A stretch of 57,344 nucleotides of DNA from Laspinema palackyanum D2c (lineage in GTDB: Bacteria > Cyanobacteriota > Cyanobacteriia > Cyanobacteriales > Laspinemataceae): positions 1-57,344 of the forward strand of contig NZ_JAMXFD010000033.1 in NCBI RefSeq assembly GCF_025370875.1. Reading direction: 5' to 3'. The first letter of the stretch is position 1. Each line of letters opens with the position of its first letter. The notes below the pieces were generated by a model. The model saw nothing but the letters and a program-made list of their open reading frames with translations. It was not told the DNA's origin and ran no database searches. A program made the position numbers and the translations under genes. Positions 44,982 through 53,997 of the stretch are shown one piece after another.

Positions 44982-47900
44982 ATGGCAGTCATTCAAGGCA
45001 CACCGTTCGATGATACCTTACTCGGAACCGCAAATCCCGATGTGGTTTATGGGTGGCAAGGTAACGATTTTCTACAGGGTGTAGAAGGAGACGAAATCCT
45101 CTACGGGGACCAAGGAGAGGATACCCTAATTGGGAGTCTAGGCAATGATTTACTTGCCGGGGGTCTAGGCAATGATGTCTTAAATGGCGAGGCGGGTAAT
45201 GACATTCTTTATGGCGGGGCCGGAGATGATATCTTAATCGGAGGATTGGGAGGCGATCGCCTGTTTGGTGATACCGGATTCGACACCTTTTATCTGGAAT
45301 GGGGTGCAGATACCGTCACCGGAGGCAAGGACAAAGATACCTTTATTCTCTTTCCCACCCTAGGCGGTGGTAGCTTGGCAGAAGCAGCAATAATTACGGA
45401 TTTTAGTCCCTTAGAAGATCAACTGGAACTCACCGGGGGAATCACCTTTGAAGGGTTGAATATCTTTCAAGGAACAGGATTTTATGCCAAAGATACGATT
45501 ATCCAGGACCGGAATACAGGCCGATATTTAGCGATTTTGCTGAATGTGGCAACCCCTAACTTGCTCAAAGAGGTGACTGGGGAAATCCCCCCCACAGAAA
45601 TAGCAGTCCCCGCAGAAGAGGCAAGGGAACAACCGAACGTTGTATTTGCCACTCCCTCCGTTGTCATTTCACCGATTGCACAACCTGGAACGCCCATTGA
45701 TAATCCGCCAACTGATAATCCGCCAACTGATAATCCGCCCATTGATAATCCGCCCATTGATAATCCGCCAACTGATAATCCGCCAACTGATAATCCGCCC
45801 ATTGATAATCCGCCAACTGATAATCCGCCAACTGATAATCCGCCAACTGATAATCCGCCAACTGATAATCCGCCCATTGATAATCCGCCCATTGATAATC
45901 CGATTCCAGGAACACTGCAATTTACGGCGAGTCACTTTGCAGTGAACGAAGATGGGACTGCCGTCATGAGCATCACCGTAGAACGGATAGAAGGAAGTGC
46001 GGGTACAGTGGGTGCAAGCATTACCCTCATTGATGGCACGGCAACTGCCCCCGATGACTATGATAATACACCTATTTTAGTCACTTTTGCCGATGGGGAT
46101 ACCAACCCTAAAACCATTGAGGTTCCGATTATTGATGATCCTCAGATTGAAGGGACGGGAACAGTTAGTTTAACCCTAATTAACCCCACAGGTGGTGCTA
46201 TTTTAGGAACTCAAAAAACGGCTAATTTAGACATTTTAGATAATGAAATACCCACTCCCGGTACTTTACAATTTAGTGCCGCTAATTTTACCGTGAATGA
46301 AGCGGGTACTCCGGTGAGGGCAGTGACTGTGACTCGGGGGGGTGGTACGACAGGTGCGGTGACGGTTCAAGTAATTCCTGTGGAGGGGACAGCAACGGCA
46401 CCGGATGACTATGATAATGCTCCCATTACAGTTAGCTTTGCTGATGGGGACAATGAACCGAAAATTGTCACAATTCCGATGGTCGATGATGAGGTAGTAG
46501 AAGGGGATGAAGGGGTTAATTTAACCTTGTTTAATCCCACAGGAGGCGCATCATTAGGGGTTCAAAATACAGCAATTTTAGCTATTATCGATAACGATCG
46601 CCCTTCGCAACTCCAATTTAGCACCGCTACCTACAGCATTCGGGAAGATGGGGGTAGTGCAACGATTACCGTTACCCGGGACAATGCGATCGGGACAGTC
46701 AGTGTTGAGTATGCGACTTCAACCCCCAATCGCAATAATGCTACCACCGCCGATGCGGATTATATTCCCACCCAAGGAACTCTGACCTTTAATCCCGGAG
46801 AAACTATAAAAACCCTGACGATTCCCATTTTAAATGATGACGTAGTAGAGGGAACGGAGGCGGTGCAAATTGCCCTTTCTAATCCTTCTAACGGGGCAGT
46901 ATTAGGGGGAGTTTCGACAGCAATTTTAGAAATATTAGACCATGAACCGGGACAGTTAGAATTTATCAGTGCCAGTTCCAGTGGATTAGAAGGCAACAGT
47001 GGCACCGCAGTAGATAAAGTTGTCGGAAAAATCCGACGCAGTGGCGGCAGTGATGGGGAAGTTACGGTGCAGGTGGTGTTAGATAATCCGGCAGGAACGG
47101 CGACGCCCGGGGAAGACTATACCACAACCTTTCCGATTTCGGTGACCTTTGCCGATGGGGAAAGTGGCGATCGCGATGTGGCGATCGCGATCGTTGAGGA
47201 TATGCTGAATGAGGCGAATGAAACTATCCCGTTAAAGTTAGTTAATCCCAGCGGTGGCGCAAGGTTGGGCACGCAACAGACAAACCTCTATACCCTCACC
47301 AATGATGATGGTGGAATCAACATCCCCACCGCGTCCAATTTTGTGGCGTCTAATGTGATCTCTGGCGGGGATACGGTTCACACTTTTACCATCGATTATG
47401 CGGACAATGTGGCGATCGATATCCGGACATTGGATAATGCTGATGTGGTTGTTACCGATCCCAATGGGGCCGCAATTCCGGCTACCTTTGTCAGCGGGAC
47501 TCCCCCTGGAAGCGGGACGCCGCGCACGGTGACTTATCAGATGGCCGCGCCTGGTGGTACTTGGGATATCGGAGATAACGGGATTTATACGGTACGGCTT
47601 CAAGACAATCAAGTGAGGGATACCAGTGGCAATGCCGTCCCCAGTGGGACTCTGGGACTGTTTACCGTGGATGTGGATGCGATGGCGCCAACAGCCAATA
47701 ATTTGACCGTTACGGATGTAGATACCAGTGGCGACACCCCTCATAGTTTTACGGTGGACTATACCGATAATGTGGCGATCGCTTTCAGTAGTTTGGATAG
47801 TTCCGATATCCGCGTCACGGGTGCCAATGGTTTCAACCAGTTAGCCCGATTAGTGGGCGTTAATACCAGTGAGAATGGAACACCGCGTACTGCTACCTAT

Positions 47901-49508
47901 CAGATTACCCCTCCCGGTGGCACTTGGGATAGTGGGGATAACGGCAGTTATGCGATCGCGGTAGAAACATCTCAGGTTCTCGATACCACAGGGAATGCCG
48001 TTCCCGCCACCCACCTCGGCAATTTCAATGTGAACTCACCCCTTCCTCTGGATCCGACGGTGACTCTGGGGGTGTCTCCAACGGCAGTTTATGAGGATGA
48101 TAATATAATATCGCCCACCGTCGTCCGAGGATACACCTTCACTCGTACCGATAGCGTGAATGTACCGTTAAGCAGTCCGCTAACCGTGAATTTCATAGTG
48201 GAAGGAGAGGCAACACTAAACACCGATTACAATCCAACGGGTGCGGATACTTTTGGAACGACCGGAACTGTAACCTTTGCCGGTGGTTCGGATACCGCCA
48301 TTGTATCGATCGCGCCGGTTTCGGATACGACCATCGAAGAGGATGAAAAAGTGACACTCACTTTGGCAACAGGTGCCTACGCGATCGGAACGCCTGGTGC
48401 CGTGACCTTTACAATTCTCGATGATGATGGCCGGGTACTCAATACCAACGATAGCGGTTATGGTTCGTTACGACAAGCCCTCAAGAATGCCAGTCTGCAA
48501 CCGGGATCTCATCTGATTGATTTGACCCCGGTGACGGGAACCATTACCTTGGCTTCACCCCTACCACCGATAAACAATAATATGAGTATATCATTCAATG
48601 GCCCCGGTGCCAACCTGCTCACCATCAGTGGCAATAACACTCATCAAGTGTTCTCTGTCAGTAGTGGTAGTACAGCTAACTTTAATAACTTAGCGATCGC
48701 CAATGGCAATCTGACCCTTCCTTCAGGAGCTCCAGGAGCCAATTACGGCGGTGGTATCCACAATCGCGGTACAGTTAACCTCAACCATAGCATCGTGAGA
48801 AACAACCAGGTGTATGGTGCAAATGGAGGTGGAGTCTTCAACGCGGGCATCCTTAACGTAACCAATAGCACGATCTCGGGCAATTCCGCCGAACCGAACC
48901 CTGATAACGTCGGGGGTCAAGGGGGCGGCATCTGGAATACAGGTACCGTTAATCTCACAAATAGCACAATTTCTGGCAACCGTTCATCCTTTAAGGCCGG
49001 AAATCTTAGCGGGGCGGGTATTTATAACTCGGAGTCAGGTACAGTCACGCTCTCCAACAGTACCATTGCCAATAATTACACGGTGTACGTTACTCCCGAG
49101 CCTGGGGTTACTGGCGTAGAAGGGAGAGGAGGCGGAATCGCCAATGCTGCTGGCGGTACGGTGCGTGCGAAAAACACGATCATTGCCAACAATGGTGATA
49201 ATCCTTCTTATCCCGATTTTGCTGGGGTTCTGACGTCAGGGGGTTACAACCTAATTGGTAACTCATCCGGTGTTATGGGTTTGCAGGGAACTGATATTCG
49301 GGATGTCAATGCGATGCTAGATCTCCTGGCAAATTATGGCGGCACCACGGCAACTCATCGATTGCAAGGGAGTAGTCCTGCTATTAATGCGGGGAATGCA
49401 ACGTTTCCCTCTCCTTATATTTCCTCGCTACCGTTTGACCAACGGGGAGAGGGGTATGCTCGCATTTTGGGTGCGGCAATTGATATCGGTGCGTTTGAGC
49501 TAATGTAG
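44982..49508 (+). CDS. Giant RTX / Calx-beta / beta-helix protein
   Basis: 1508 aa, without signal peptide. Residues 1-210 repeat, nearly identically, the RTX plus DRNTGRYLAILLNVATP module of the 38834 protein. A 70-residue P[TI]DNP linker follows (about 237-306). Next are four Calx-beta domains (about 310-770, with FADGD and ATAPDDYDN motifs), two beta-sandwich repeats (DYADNVAI / DYTDNVAI, about 780-1025), a fifth Calx-beta-like domain (1030-1150) and a right-handed beta-helix of the choice-of-anchor-Q type (SGYGSLRQAL, repeated NLTNSTISGN, GYNLIGNSSG, ending SPAINAGNA..GAFEL). A secreted, calcium-stabilised surface protein is inferred. Confidence 0.93.
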   Translation: MAVIQGTPFDDTLLGTANPDVVYGWQGNDFLQGVEGDEILYGDQGEDTLIGSLGNDLLAGGLGNDVLNGEAGNDILYGGAGDDILIGGLGGDRLFGDTGFDTFYLEWGADTVTGGKDKDTFILFPTLGGGSLAEAAIITDFSPLEDQLELTGGITFEGLNIFQGTGFYAKDTIIQDRNTGRYLAILLNVATPNLLKEVTGEIPPTEIAVPAEEAREQPNVVFATPSVVISPIAQPGTPIDNPPTDNPPTDNPPIDNPPIDNPPTDNPPTDNPPIDNPPTDNPPTDNPPTDNPPTDNPPIDNPPIDNPIPGTLQFTASHFAVNEDGTAVMSITVERIEGSAGTVGASITLIDGTATAPDDYDNTPILVTFADGDTNPKTIEVPIIDDPQIEGTGTVSLTLINPTGGAILGTQKTANLDILDNEIPTPGTLQFSAANFTVNEAGTPVRAVTVTRGGGTTGAVTVQVIPVEGTATAPDDYDNAPITVSFADGDNEPKIVTIPMVDDEVVEGDEGVNLTLFNPTGGASLGVQNTAILAIIDNDRPSQLQFSTATYSIREDGGSATITVTRDNAIGTVSVEYATSTPNRNNATTADADYIPTQGTLTFNPGETIKTLTIPILNDDVVEGTEAVQIALSNPSNGAVLGGVSTAILEILDHEPGQLEFISASSSGLEGNSGTAVDKVVGKIRRSGGSDGEVTVQVVLDNPAGTATPGEDYTTTFPISVTFADGESGDRDVAIAIVEDMLNEANETIPLKLVNPSGGARLGTQQTNLYTLTNDDGGINIPTASNFVASNVISGGDTVHTFTIDYADNVAIDIRTLDNADVVVTDPNGAAIPATFVSGTPPGSGTPRTVTYQMAAPGGTWDIGDNGIYTVRLQDNQVRDTSGNAVPSGTLGLFTVDVDAMAPTANNLTVTDVDTSGDTPHSFTVDYTDNVAIAFSSLDSSDIRVTGANGFNQLARLVGVNTSENGTPRTATYQITPPGGTWDSGDNGSYAIAVETSQVLDTTGNAVPATHLGNFNVNSPLPLDPTVTLGVSPTAVYEDDNIISPTVVRGYTFTRTDSVNVPLSSPLTVNFIVEGEATLNTDYNPTGADTFGTTGTVTFAGGSDTAIVSIAPVSDTTIEEDEKVTLTLATGAYAIGTPGAVTFTILDDDGRVLNTNDSGYGSLRQALKNASLQPGSHLIDLTPVTGTITLASPLPPINNNMSISFNGPGANLLTISGNNTHQVFSVSSGSTANFNNLAIANGNLTLPSGAPGANYGGGIHNRGTVNLNHSIVRNNQVYGANGGGVFNAGILNVTNSTISGNSAEPNPDNVGGQGGGIWNTGTVNLTNSTISGNRSSFKAGNLSGAGIYNSESGTVTLSNSTIANNYTVYVTPEPGVTGVEGRGGGIANAAGGTVRAKNTIIANNGDNPSYPDFAGVLTSGGYNLIGNSSGVMGLQGTDIRDVNAMLDLLANYGGTTATHRLQGSSPAINAGNATFPSPYISSLPFDQRGEGYARILGAAIDIGAFELM
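45690..45899 (+). repeat. 14 x 15-bp tandem repeat coding (P[TI]DNP)n
   Basis: Fourteen head-to-tail units of CCGCC[AC]A[CT]TGATAAT-type sequence fill 210 bases exactly, coding a Pro-Asp-Asn linker between the RTX module and the Calx-beta domains. The units come as two types (ACT for Thr, ATT for Ile) in clustered order. It is a candidate length-variable locus. Confidence 0.9.
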
Positions 49509-49543
49509 GCGATCGCTTTAATCTCAGGCGATCGCCTTTGCAG

Positions 49544-49732
49544 CCCACATTCCGCATAAGGGTATTCCCACAAATAAATCATCCAAATTCGAGGGTTAAG
49601 CACCTAACAAAACGGTATCAGCCCGCCCTTTTCGGGCTGAGTCTGTGTAGCCCCACCCGTCAGTCGCGCTCCTTTTTTGGAGATTTTATTCTATGGAGTT
49701 CCCTAAATATTTTTGCTTATGCGGAATGGGGG
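49544..49732. mobile_element. MITE-like element, 189 bp
   Basis: CCCACATTCCGCATAAG (49544-49560) and CTTATGCGGAATGGGGG (49716-49732) are inverted repeats matching at 16 of 17 positions. They enclose a short non-coding sequence including the hairpin element at 49620-49658. No target-site duplication is obvious. The left-end sequence CCCACATTCCGCA recurs exactly where the chaN-like frame breaks at 57270. Confidence 0.5.
49620..49658 (+). repeat. 39-base hairpin element, copy 2
   Basis: AGCCCGC..CGGGCT hairpin, seven-base spacer, TGTAGCCCCACCC. It has the same length and layout as 7179-7217. Confidence 0.6.
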
Positions 49733-49859
49733 TTCCCATTGAGTCCCTAAAGTTTTATCCCAAAATTACTATGACGGCGTTGAAAGCGCCCCGATTCGGT
49801 TAAAAAAGGTAAGGTTGGCGAGGCCAACCCTACCTGTTAATTTATTGAAAATGGACAGT

Positions 49860-50591
49860 TTATTTAACCAAAACCCCGGGTTCTTTTTGTCGGGGGACGA
49901 CCTCTAAAATATCGGTTTTAGCACAGTATTTTAGATCTTCATGACAGTTGAGACGGAGCAGGCGTTGGCCGTGACTGGCGTGATGCATTAAGCCTAATAA
50001 ATCGTCTTGCCAGTGACGATAGAGGGCTAGAGCGGCGATCGCCTCGTCATTTCCAGCGAGTTCCTTGGGTGAGAGACTGCTACTGGCGAGTAAACCATCC
50101 ACGATCGCCCCTGCACAGACGGTATCTTCTAGGGAATAGCTGCCTTCCCAACCGGAACTGACAATCCAAACGGTTTCTGGATTGGTTTCTAGCAGATAAT
50201 TGACCACCGCTTGGCGATTAATTAACGCGGCTGCAAGTACCGACGGGGCTGCTTGGACCCGTTGCAGCGCCCTTGTCCCGTTGGTGGTACTGATAAACAA
50301 ACGACAGTCTGTGACTCGTTCAGGCGTGCAATCCAAGGGGGAGTTCCCTAGGTCACACCCTTCGACTTTGGCCCCCCCGCGTTCCCCAGCACGCAGGCGT
50401 TTTTCAGCGGGCCAATCTGCGCTCAGTTGCATGAGCTGATCCATATCACTAAACACTTGCACTGCTTCTGCACCGGCATTGAGTACGGTGGCGATCGTGC
50501 TGGTGGCGCGTAAAACGTCCACGGCGATCGCGCAATCCGGCACGCTATCGGTGGGGGTCAGTTCGGGAGTATGGTAGACAAAGAGCTTCAC
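49860..50591 (-). CDS. comB: 2-phosphosulfolactate phosphatase family protein
   Basis: 243 aa from a GTG. Family motifs are [24 protein letters not shown] near the start, [35 protein letters not shown], and [17 protein letters not shown]. In archaea and some bacteria ComB dephosphorylates 2-phosphosulfolactate in coenzyme M synthesis. Cyanobacteria have no coenzyme M, so the real substrate here is open. The Mg-binding acidic residues of the family appear intact. An AGGTG lies 14 bases upstream of the GTG. Convergent with the RTX gene; the MITE-like element lies between them. Confidence 0.88.
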   Translation of the reverse strand: MKLFVYHTPELTPTDSVPDCAIAVDVLRATSTIATVLNAGAEAVQVFSDMDQLMQLSADWPAEKRLRAGERGGAKVEGCDLGNSPLDCTPERVTDCRLFISTTNGTRALQRVQAAPSVLAAALINRQAVVNYLLETNPETVWIVSSGWEGSYSLEDTVCAGAIVDGLLASSSLSPKELAGNDEAIAALALYRHWQDDLLGLMHHASHGQRLLRLNCHEDLKYCAKTDILEVVPRQKEPGVLVK

Positions 50592-50734
50592 TGCTTGAAA
50601 ACACCTGCTTGTTAAACTGCCGAGTTCTTATTTTATGGGTTTGGGGGGTATTCTTGATACATTTTCTTAGAAATTCGGGTTAGGGGCGATTTCACCCCTG
50701 TGGATCTTCCGGGTACAGACCCCCCAGGGAATCT

Positions 50735-52147
50735 CTAGGCATTATCCTTTCCCGTCCCCTCAAGACTCTCAGGATGTTGTCCCGTTAAAAAGACCATCAT
50801 CGATAAATGTTCGGGATGTTCAATCATTTCTTGGGCCAATAAAAAGGCGGAGATCGTCCAGGTTTGATATTTTCTGGCTTCTTTCCCAATCAGTCTGCCG
50901 GTGGTCCCATCATAATATTCCGGCCACTCATCTTTTTGTAACCGTTTTGCAGCAATTTGAATCGCTTTGCGGGCAATCTCTGGTTTTCCCGTATGCAGGG
51001 CCGCTGCGGTTAACATCCACAACAATACCGGCCAATTTCCCCCATTATGATAGGACCAAGCCCGATTTTTGGGGTCGCATCCGGTCATCATTTCCCAATC
51101 CCGTCCTTCTAAGGCGGGAAAACAAATTTTCATGGGCATTTGTCCCACTAGATTTTCCCAGCGCTTTTCAATCAAAGTCATCACTTCTAGGGATTGTTCT
51201 GGGGTGGTTAAGCCGGATAAAATTGCCATTAAGTTACCCAAGGCAAAAAACCGACAATCCAGTTGAGAAGGGCCGAGATTTCCGGCGAGATAGCCTCCAC
51301 CTTCGGGCAACCACCGACTCAGGCGATCGTAGGGAATCGAATCGGAGTAAATATTAAATTGATTGAGGGCGGTTTCCCCATATTCTTCGCCTTTGTAGCG
51401 GTAAATGGCATTGACGCGATCGAGGTCAAGCCAATAATGTTGTCGCAAATGAATTTTGAGCGACTGTAATCGTTTTTCAACTGCTTGATTAATGTAGGAG
51501 TTCTCTACATTTTGGAGCAGGAGTTCTTTAGCCGATCGCAATGCATAATAAAATAAAGATTGAATTTCCAAGGGATGACCATCAATGCCCATCCGTCGGT
51601 CAATCATGCAAGCGCCATCGGGAACTAAGATGGTGGGGTACATATCGAAGCGAGCCACCAAACACAACTCCATAATTAACCGGATGCCTTTTTGAAACTC
51701 CGGTTGATGGGCGATCGACAATTCGCCGGTGGTGTTGATATAATTCCGTAAGACGAAAATCCACCACAAACAAGAATCAACCGGCGTGACTCGCCCGATC
51801 GCGTGATTGCCAAAGTCCGCGAGTAAATATTCTTCATGTTTGCCGTGGACGACTTTGAAACTCGCGGGCATTAATCCTCGACCCGCTTCCAGAAAATCCA
51901 GTTGCCTTTCTTTGATTTGTAACTTTAAGGTTTGGACCAGAAAATTGCGAACAATTTCGGTTTGGCCTTTCATTAAAAAGACCAGTGCACAGGAGACAAA
52001 ATCCCGGATAAAACACTGGTCATAATTGAGTGCTTCCGCACTGGGATCTGAAGCGGCAACGGTACCGACGGGATGACCGTTGTAATAAATAATCGATTTT
52101 TCCAGAACCTGCCATGCTTCGTCGAGGATAGTGCTGTCCGTACCCAT
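50735..52147 (-). CDS. Alkaline/neutral invertase, GH100
   Basis: 470 aa, full length for the cyanobacterial enzyme. It hydrolyses sucrose to glucose and fructose in the cytoplasm. GH100 motifs are [19 protein letters not shown] (residues 41-59), [20 protein letters not shown] (110-129), [24 protein letters not shown] (about 181-204), and the C-terminal [11 protein letters not shown] and [25 protein letters not shown], which carries the expected catalytic Glu. No signal peptide. AGGGAA precedes the ATG. Confidence 0.95.
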   Translation of the reverse strand: MGTDSTILDEAWQVLEKSIIYYNGHPVGTVAASDPSAEALNYDQCFIRDFVSCALVFLMKGQTEIVRNFLVQTLKLQIKERQLDFLEAGRGLMPASFKVVHGKHEEYLLADFGNHAIGRVTPVDSCLWWIFVLRNYINTTGELSIAHQPEFQKGIRLIMELCLVARFDMYPTILVPDGACMIDRRMGIDGHPLEIQSLFYYALRSAKELLLQNVENSYINQAVEKRLQSLKIHLRQHYWLDLDRVNAIYRYKGEEYGETALNQFNIYSDSIPYDRLSRWLPEGGGYLAGNLGPSQLDCRFFALGNLMAILSGLTTPEQSLEVMTLIEKRWENLVGQMPMKICFPALEGRDWEMMTGCDPKNRAWSYHNGGNWPVLLWMLTAAALHTGKPEIARKAIQIAAKRLQKDEWPEYYDGTTGRLIGKEARKYQTWTISAFLLAQEMIEHPEHLSMMVFLTGQHPESLEGTGKDNA

Positions 52148-52272
52148 TAATTCCCTGAGTGTACTGCTTTGCTAAACACTTCATTATAGCACCCCTTCAG
52201 GGCAATTCCCTGATTCTGGGTCAACCTTCAAAACAGGCGGTTTCTCGTCGGGACTGATGGCAGGACTTCAGT

Positions 52273-53901
52273 CTACCAATCTTCCCCAGCACCCCCACCG
52301 CCACTCTCCCCTCCCCCGAAATCACTGCTATCGCTACTACTGTCGCTACTGCTATCGCTACTGTAACTATAAACGGGAGGCGGGGGAGGCAAGGCAGGAA
52401 GGATGACGCATTGGGTGCTTTCGTTGCCGCAACAGTGGCAGCGATCGTGAATTTCCTGTCTGCCGGTACAATCGGTTGTCGGTTGCTGGATGACTTGTTC
52501 GGTGCGAGTGACGGTGAATTCCTGGCAGATGGCACATTCCAAAATGGCGGAGTTTTGAATATAACCGCGAATGTGAACCAGGTGATTGCCAGATTGGGGG
52601 TAACAATTCGTACATTGCCACCCGATAAAGTTGACGCTACCGAGGGTTTGAGCAGTGGTTTCCGCTGTTGTGAGTAAGGATTGCAAGGGGTAACCCTGGA
52701 TTTTGTGGAGGGGATAGCGGCAAACCAGACAATGAGCAGGGCGATCGCACTCCCGAGGTCCCATAAAGCTCAGTTGGTCCTGAACCCGCGATCGCCCGGT
52801 GGGTGGTAGGAATACGGCATTAACGGGGGGTTGCAGACAGGGTATATCTTCGAGGAGTTCTTCGTGGCGATCGCAACAGTGGCAATCCTCGGTGATCCAC
52901 TGTTTCCCGGTTCGATTCCAGGTGGGTTCTTCCACTATTTTTGTCACTTGGCGGGTGACGGTTAATTCTTGACAAGTGGGACAATTCGTAACATTAGATA
53001 ACTGAGTTTCATAGCTGAGAATTTGAACCCCACCGATGGGATGACTGGGATAGCACCTTGCACAGAATGCTCCCTTAAATTCAACACTTCCGAGTTGTTG
53101 GGCGACTCGTTCCGGTGGAGTTAAATGGGAGTTTATTTCCGGTTCTTCTAAGGGTTTTAGAGGGTGTTTGCACTGATTACAATAAAGACGTTGCGGGTTT
53201 TGAAAGAGCTGGTTTGAGCGCGTTCTTCCGGTGGGTTCGATGAAAATTCGCCGTTTTTGCCGATAGACTGTTCCTCCGGCGATCGTTGCTAATGCGCCCC
53301 CTCCCCCTAACAACCAAGGTATCCAATCCCCGGGAACAGCTTCTGTTTCCATTTCAGTGATTAAGGGGGGAGGATCCGCTGCGATTACCGCGATTAACGC
53401 CTGGGTTCCGGCTAAAATTCCACCCTCAAAATTACCCTCTCGAAATCGAGGTGTCACTTGAGTTTTAAGTATATTTCCAACTTCAGCATCCGGCAGCAAG
53501 CTTTCCATTGCATATCCGGTTTCAATTTCCACCCGTCGCTCACCCACAGCGGTTAAAAATAACAGCCCATTATCGGCTCCAGATTTGCCAACTTTCCAGT
53601 GATTAAACAGTTCCGTTGTAAATACCTTGGAACTGGAGGATGGAGCCGTTGTCGGCACCGTCACCACGGCAATTTCTGCCCCCGTAGTTGCCTCCAATTC
53701 TGCTATCATCTGATTCAGTTGATTTTCAGTCTCATTGCTGAGAATATTTGCCATATCCGTCACCCATCCCCCATATTGTTGTCGGGGATTCGGAACCTCT
53801 TGGACGGTTAAGGCATGACTGAGCAGGGGAAATATTATCAGGGAAAATCCGAACAAGATTCCCCAAAATGTTTGCTTAATTCCAGTAGTTCGGGTAAACA
53901 T
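52273..53901 (-). CDS. TPM-domain protein with two zinc-ribbon modules
   Basis: 542 aa. A signal peptide (ILFGFSLIIFPLLSHA) is followed by a TPM (TLP18.3/Psb32/MOLO-1) domain at about 35-175 with DMANILSNETENQLNQMI, TGAEIAVVTVPT, NGLLFLTAVGERRVEIETGY and LLPDAEVGNI. A membrane helix lies near 193-212. Then two copies of a roughly 130-residue module follow, each with four CxxC pairs (CNQC, CARC, CPTC, CHCC; CLVC, CTNC, CAIC, CHCC). The C-terminus is a Ser/Asp stretch and GGGGAGEDW. It should be membrane-anchored with an extracytoplasmic TPM domain. A paralogue is directly upstream; the pair may form one transcript. Confidence 0.88.
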   Translation of the reverse strand: MFTRTTGIKQTFWGILFGFSLIIFPLLSHALTVQEVPNPRQQYGGWVTDMANILSNETENQLNQMIAELEATTGAEIAVVTVPTTAPSSSSKVFTTELFNHWKVGKSGADNGLLFLTAVGERRVEIETGYAMESLLPDAEVGNILKTQVTPRFREGNFEGGILAGTQALIAVIAADPPPLITEMETEAVPGDWIPWLLGGGGALATIAGGTVYRQKRRIFIEPTGRTRSNQLFQNPQRLYCNQCKHPLKPLEEPEINSHLTPPERVAQQLGSVEFKGAFCARCYPSHPIGGVQILSYETQLSNVTNCPTCQELTVTRQVTKIVEEPTWNRTGKQWITEDCHCCDRHEELLEDIPCLQPPVNAVFLPPTGRSRVQDQLSFMGPRECDRPAHCLVCRYPLHKIQGYPLQSLLTTAETTAQTLGSVNFIGWQCTNCYPQSGNHLVHIRGYIQNSAILECAICQEFTVTRTEQVIQQPTTDCTGRQEIHDRCHCCGNESTQCVILPALPPPPPVYSYSSDSSSDSSSDSSDFGGGESGGGGAGEDW

Positions 53902-53997
53902 TGGTTAATTTCACTCCAGTTTACAAAGCTAAATTTAGGGCAATTCGTTTCTAAATAAGGGGGAAAATATCAAGAGAATAGGTGACTATAATACCCG

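Larger units (their letters stand above)
49509..49859. other. Intergenic region with a MITE-like element
   Basis: 351 bases between convergent genes. It begins with GCGATCGC-type sites and holds an inverted-repeat-bounded element (49544-49732) that includes the second 39-base hairpin copy. No gene is seen. Confidence 0.55.

Noticed and set aside
45690-45899. CRISPR-like appearance of the 15-bp array
   Set aside because: Units are contiguous with no unique spacers and are part of a protein-coding frame.
45482-45945. Minus-strand and alternate-frame translations of the 15-bp repeat
   Set aside because: All frames of a tandem 15-bp unit stay open by construction; the plus-strand frame with RTX and Calx-beta domains is the gene.
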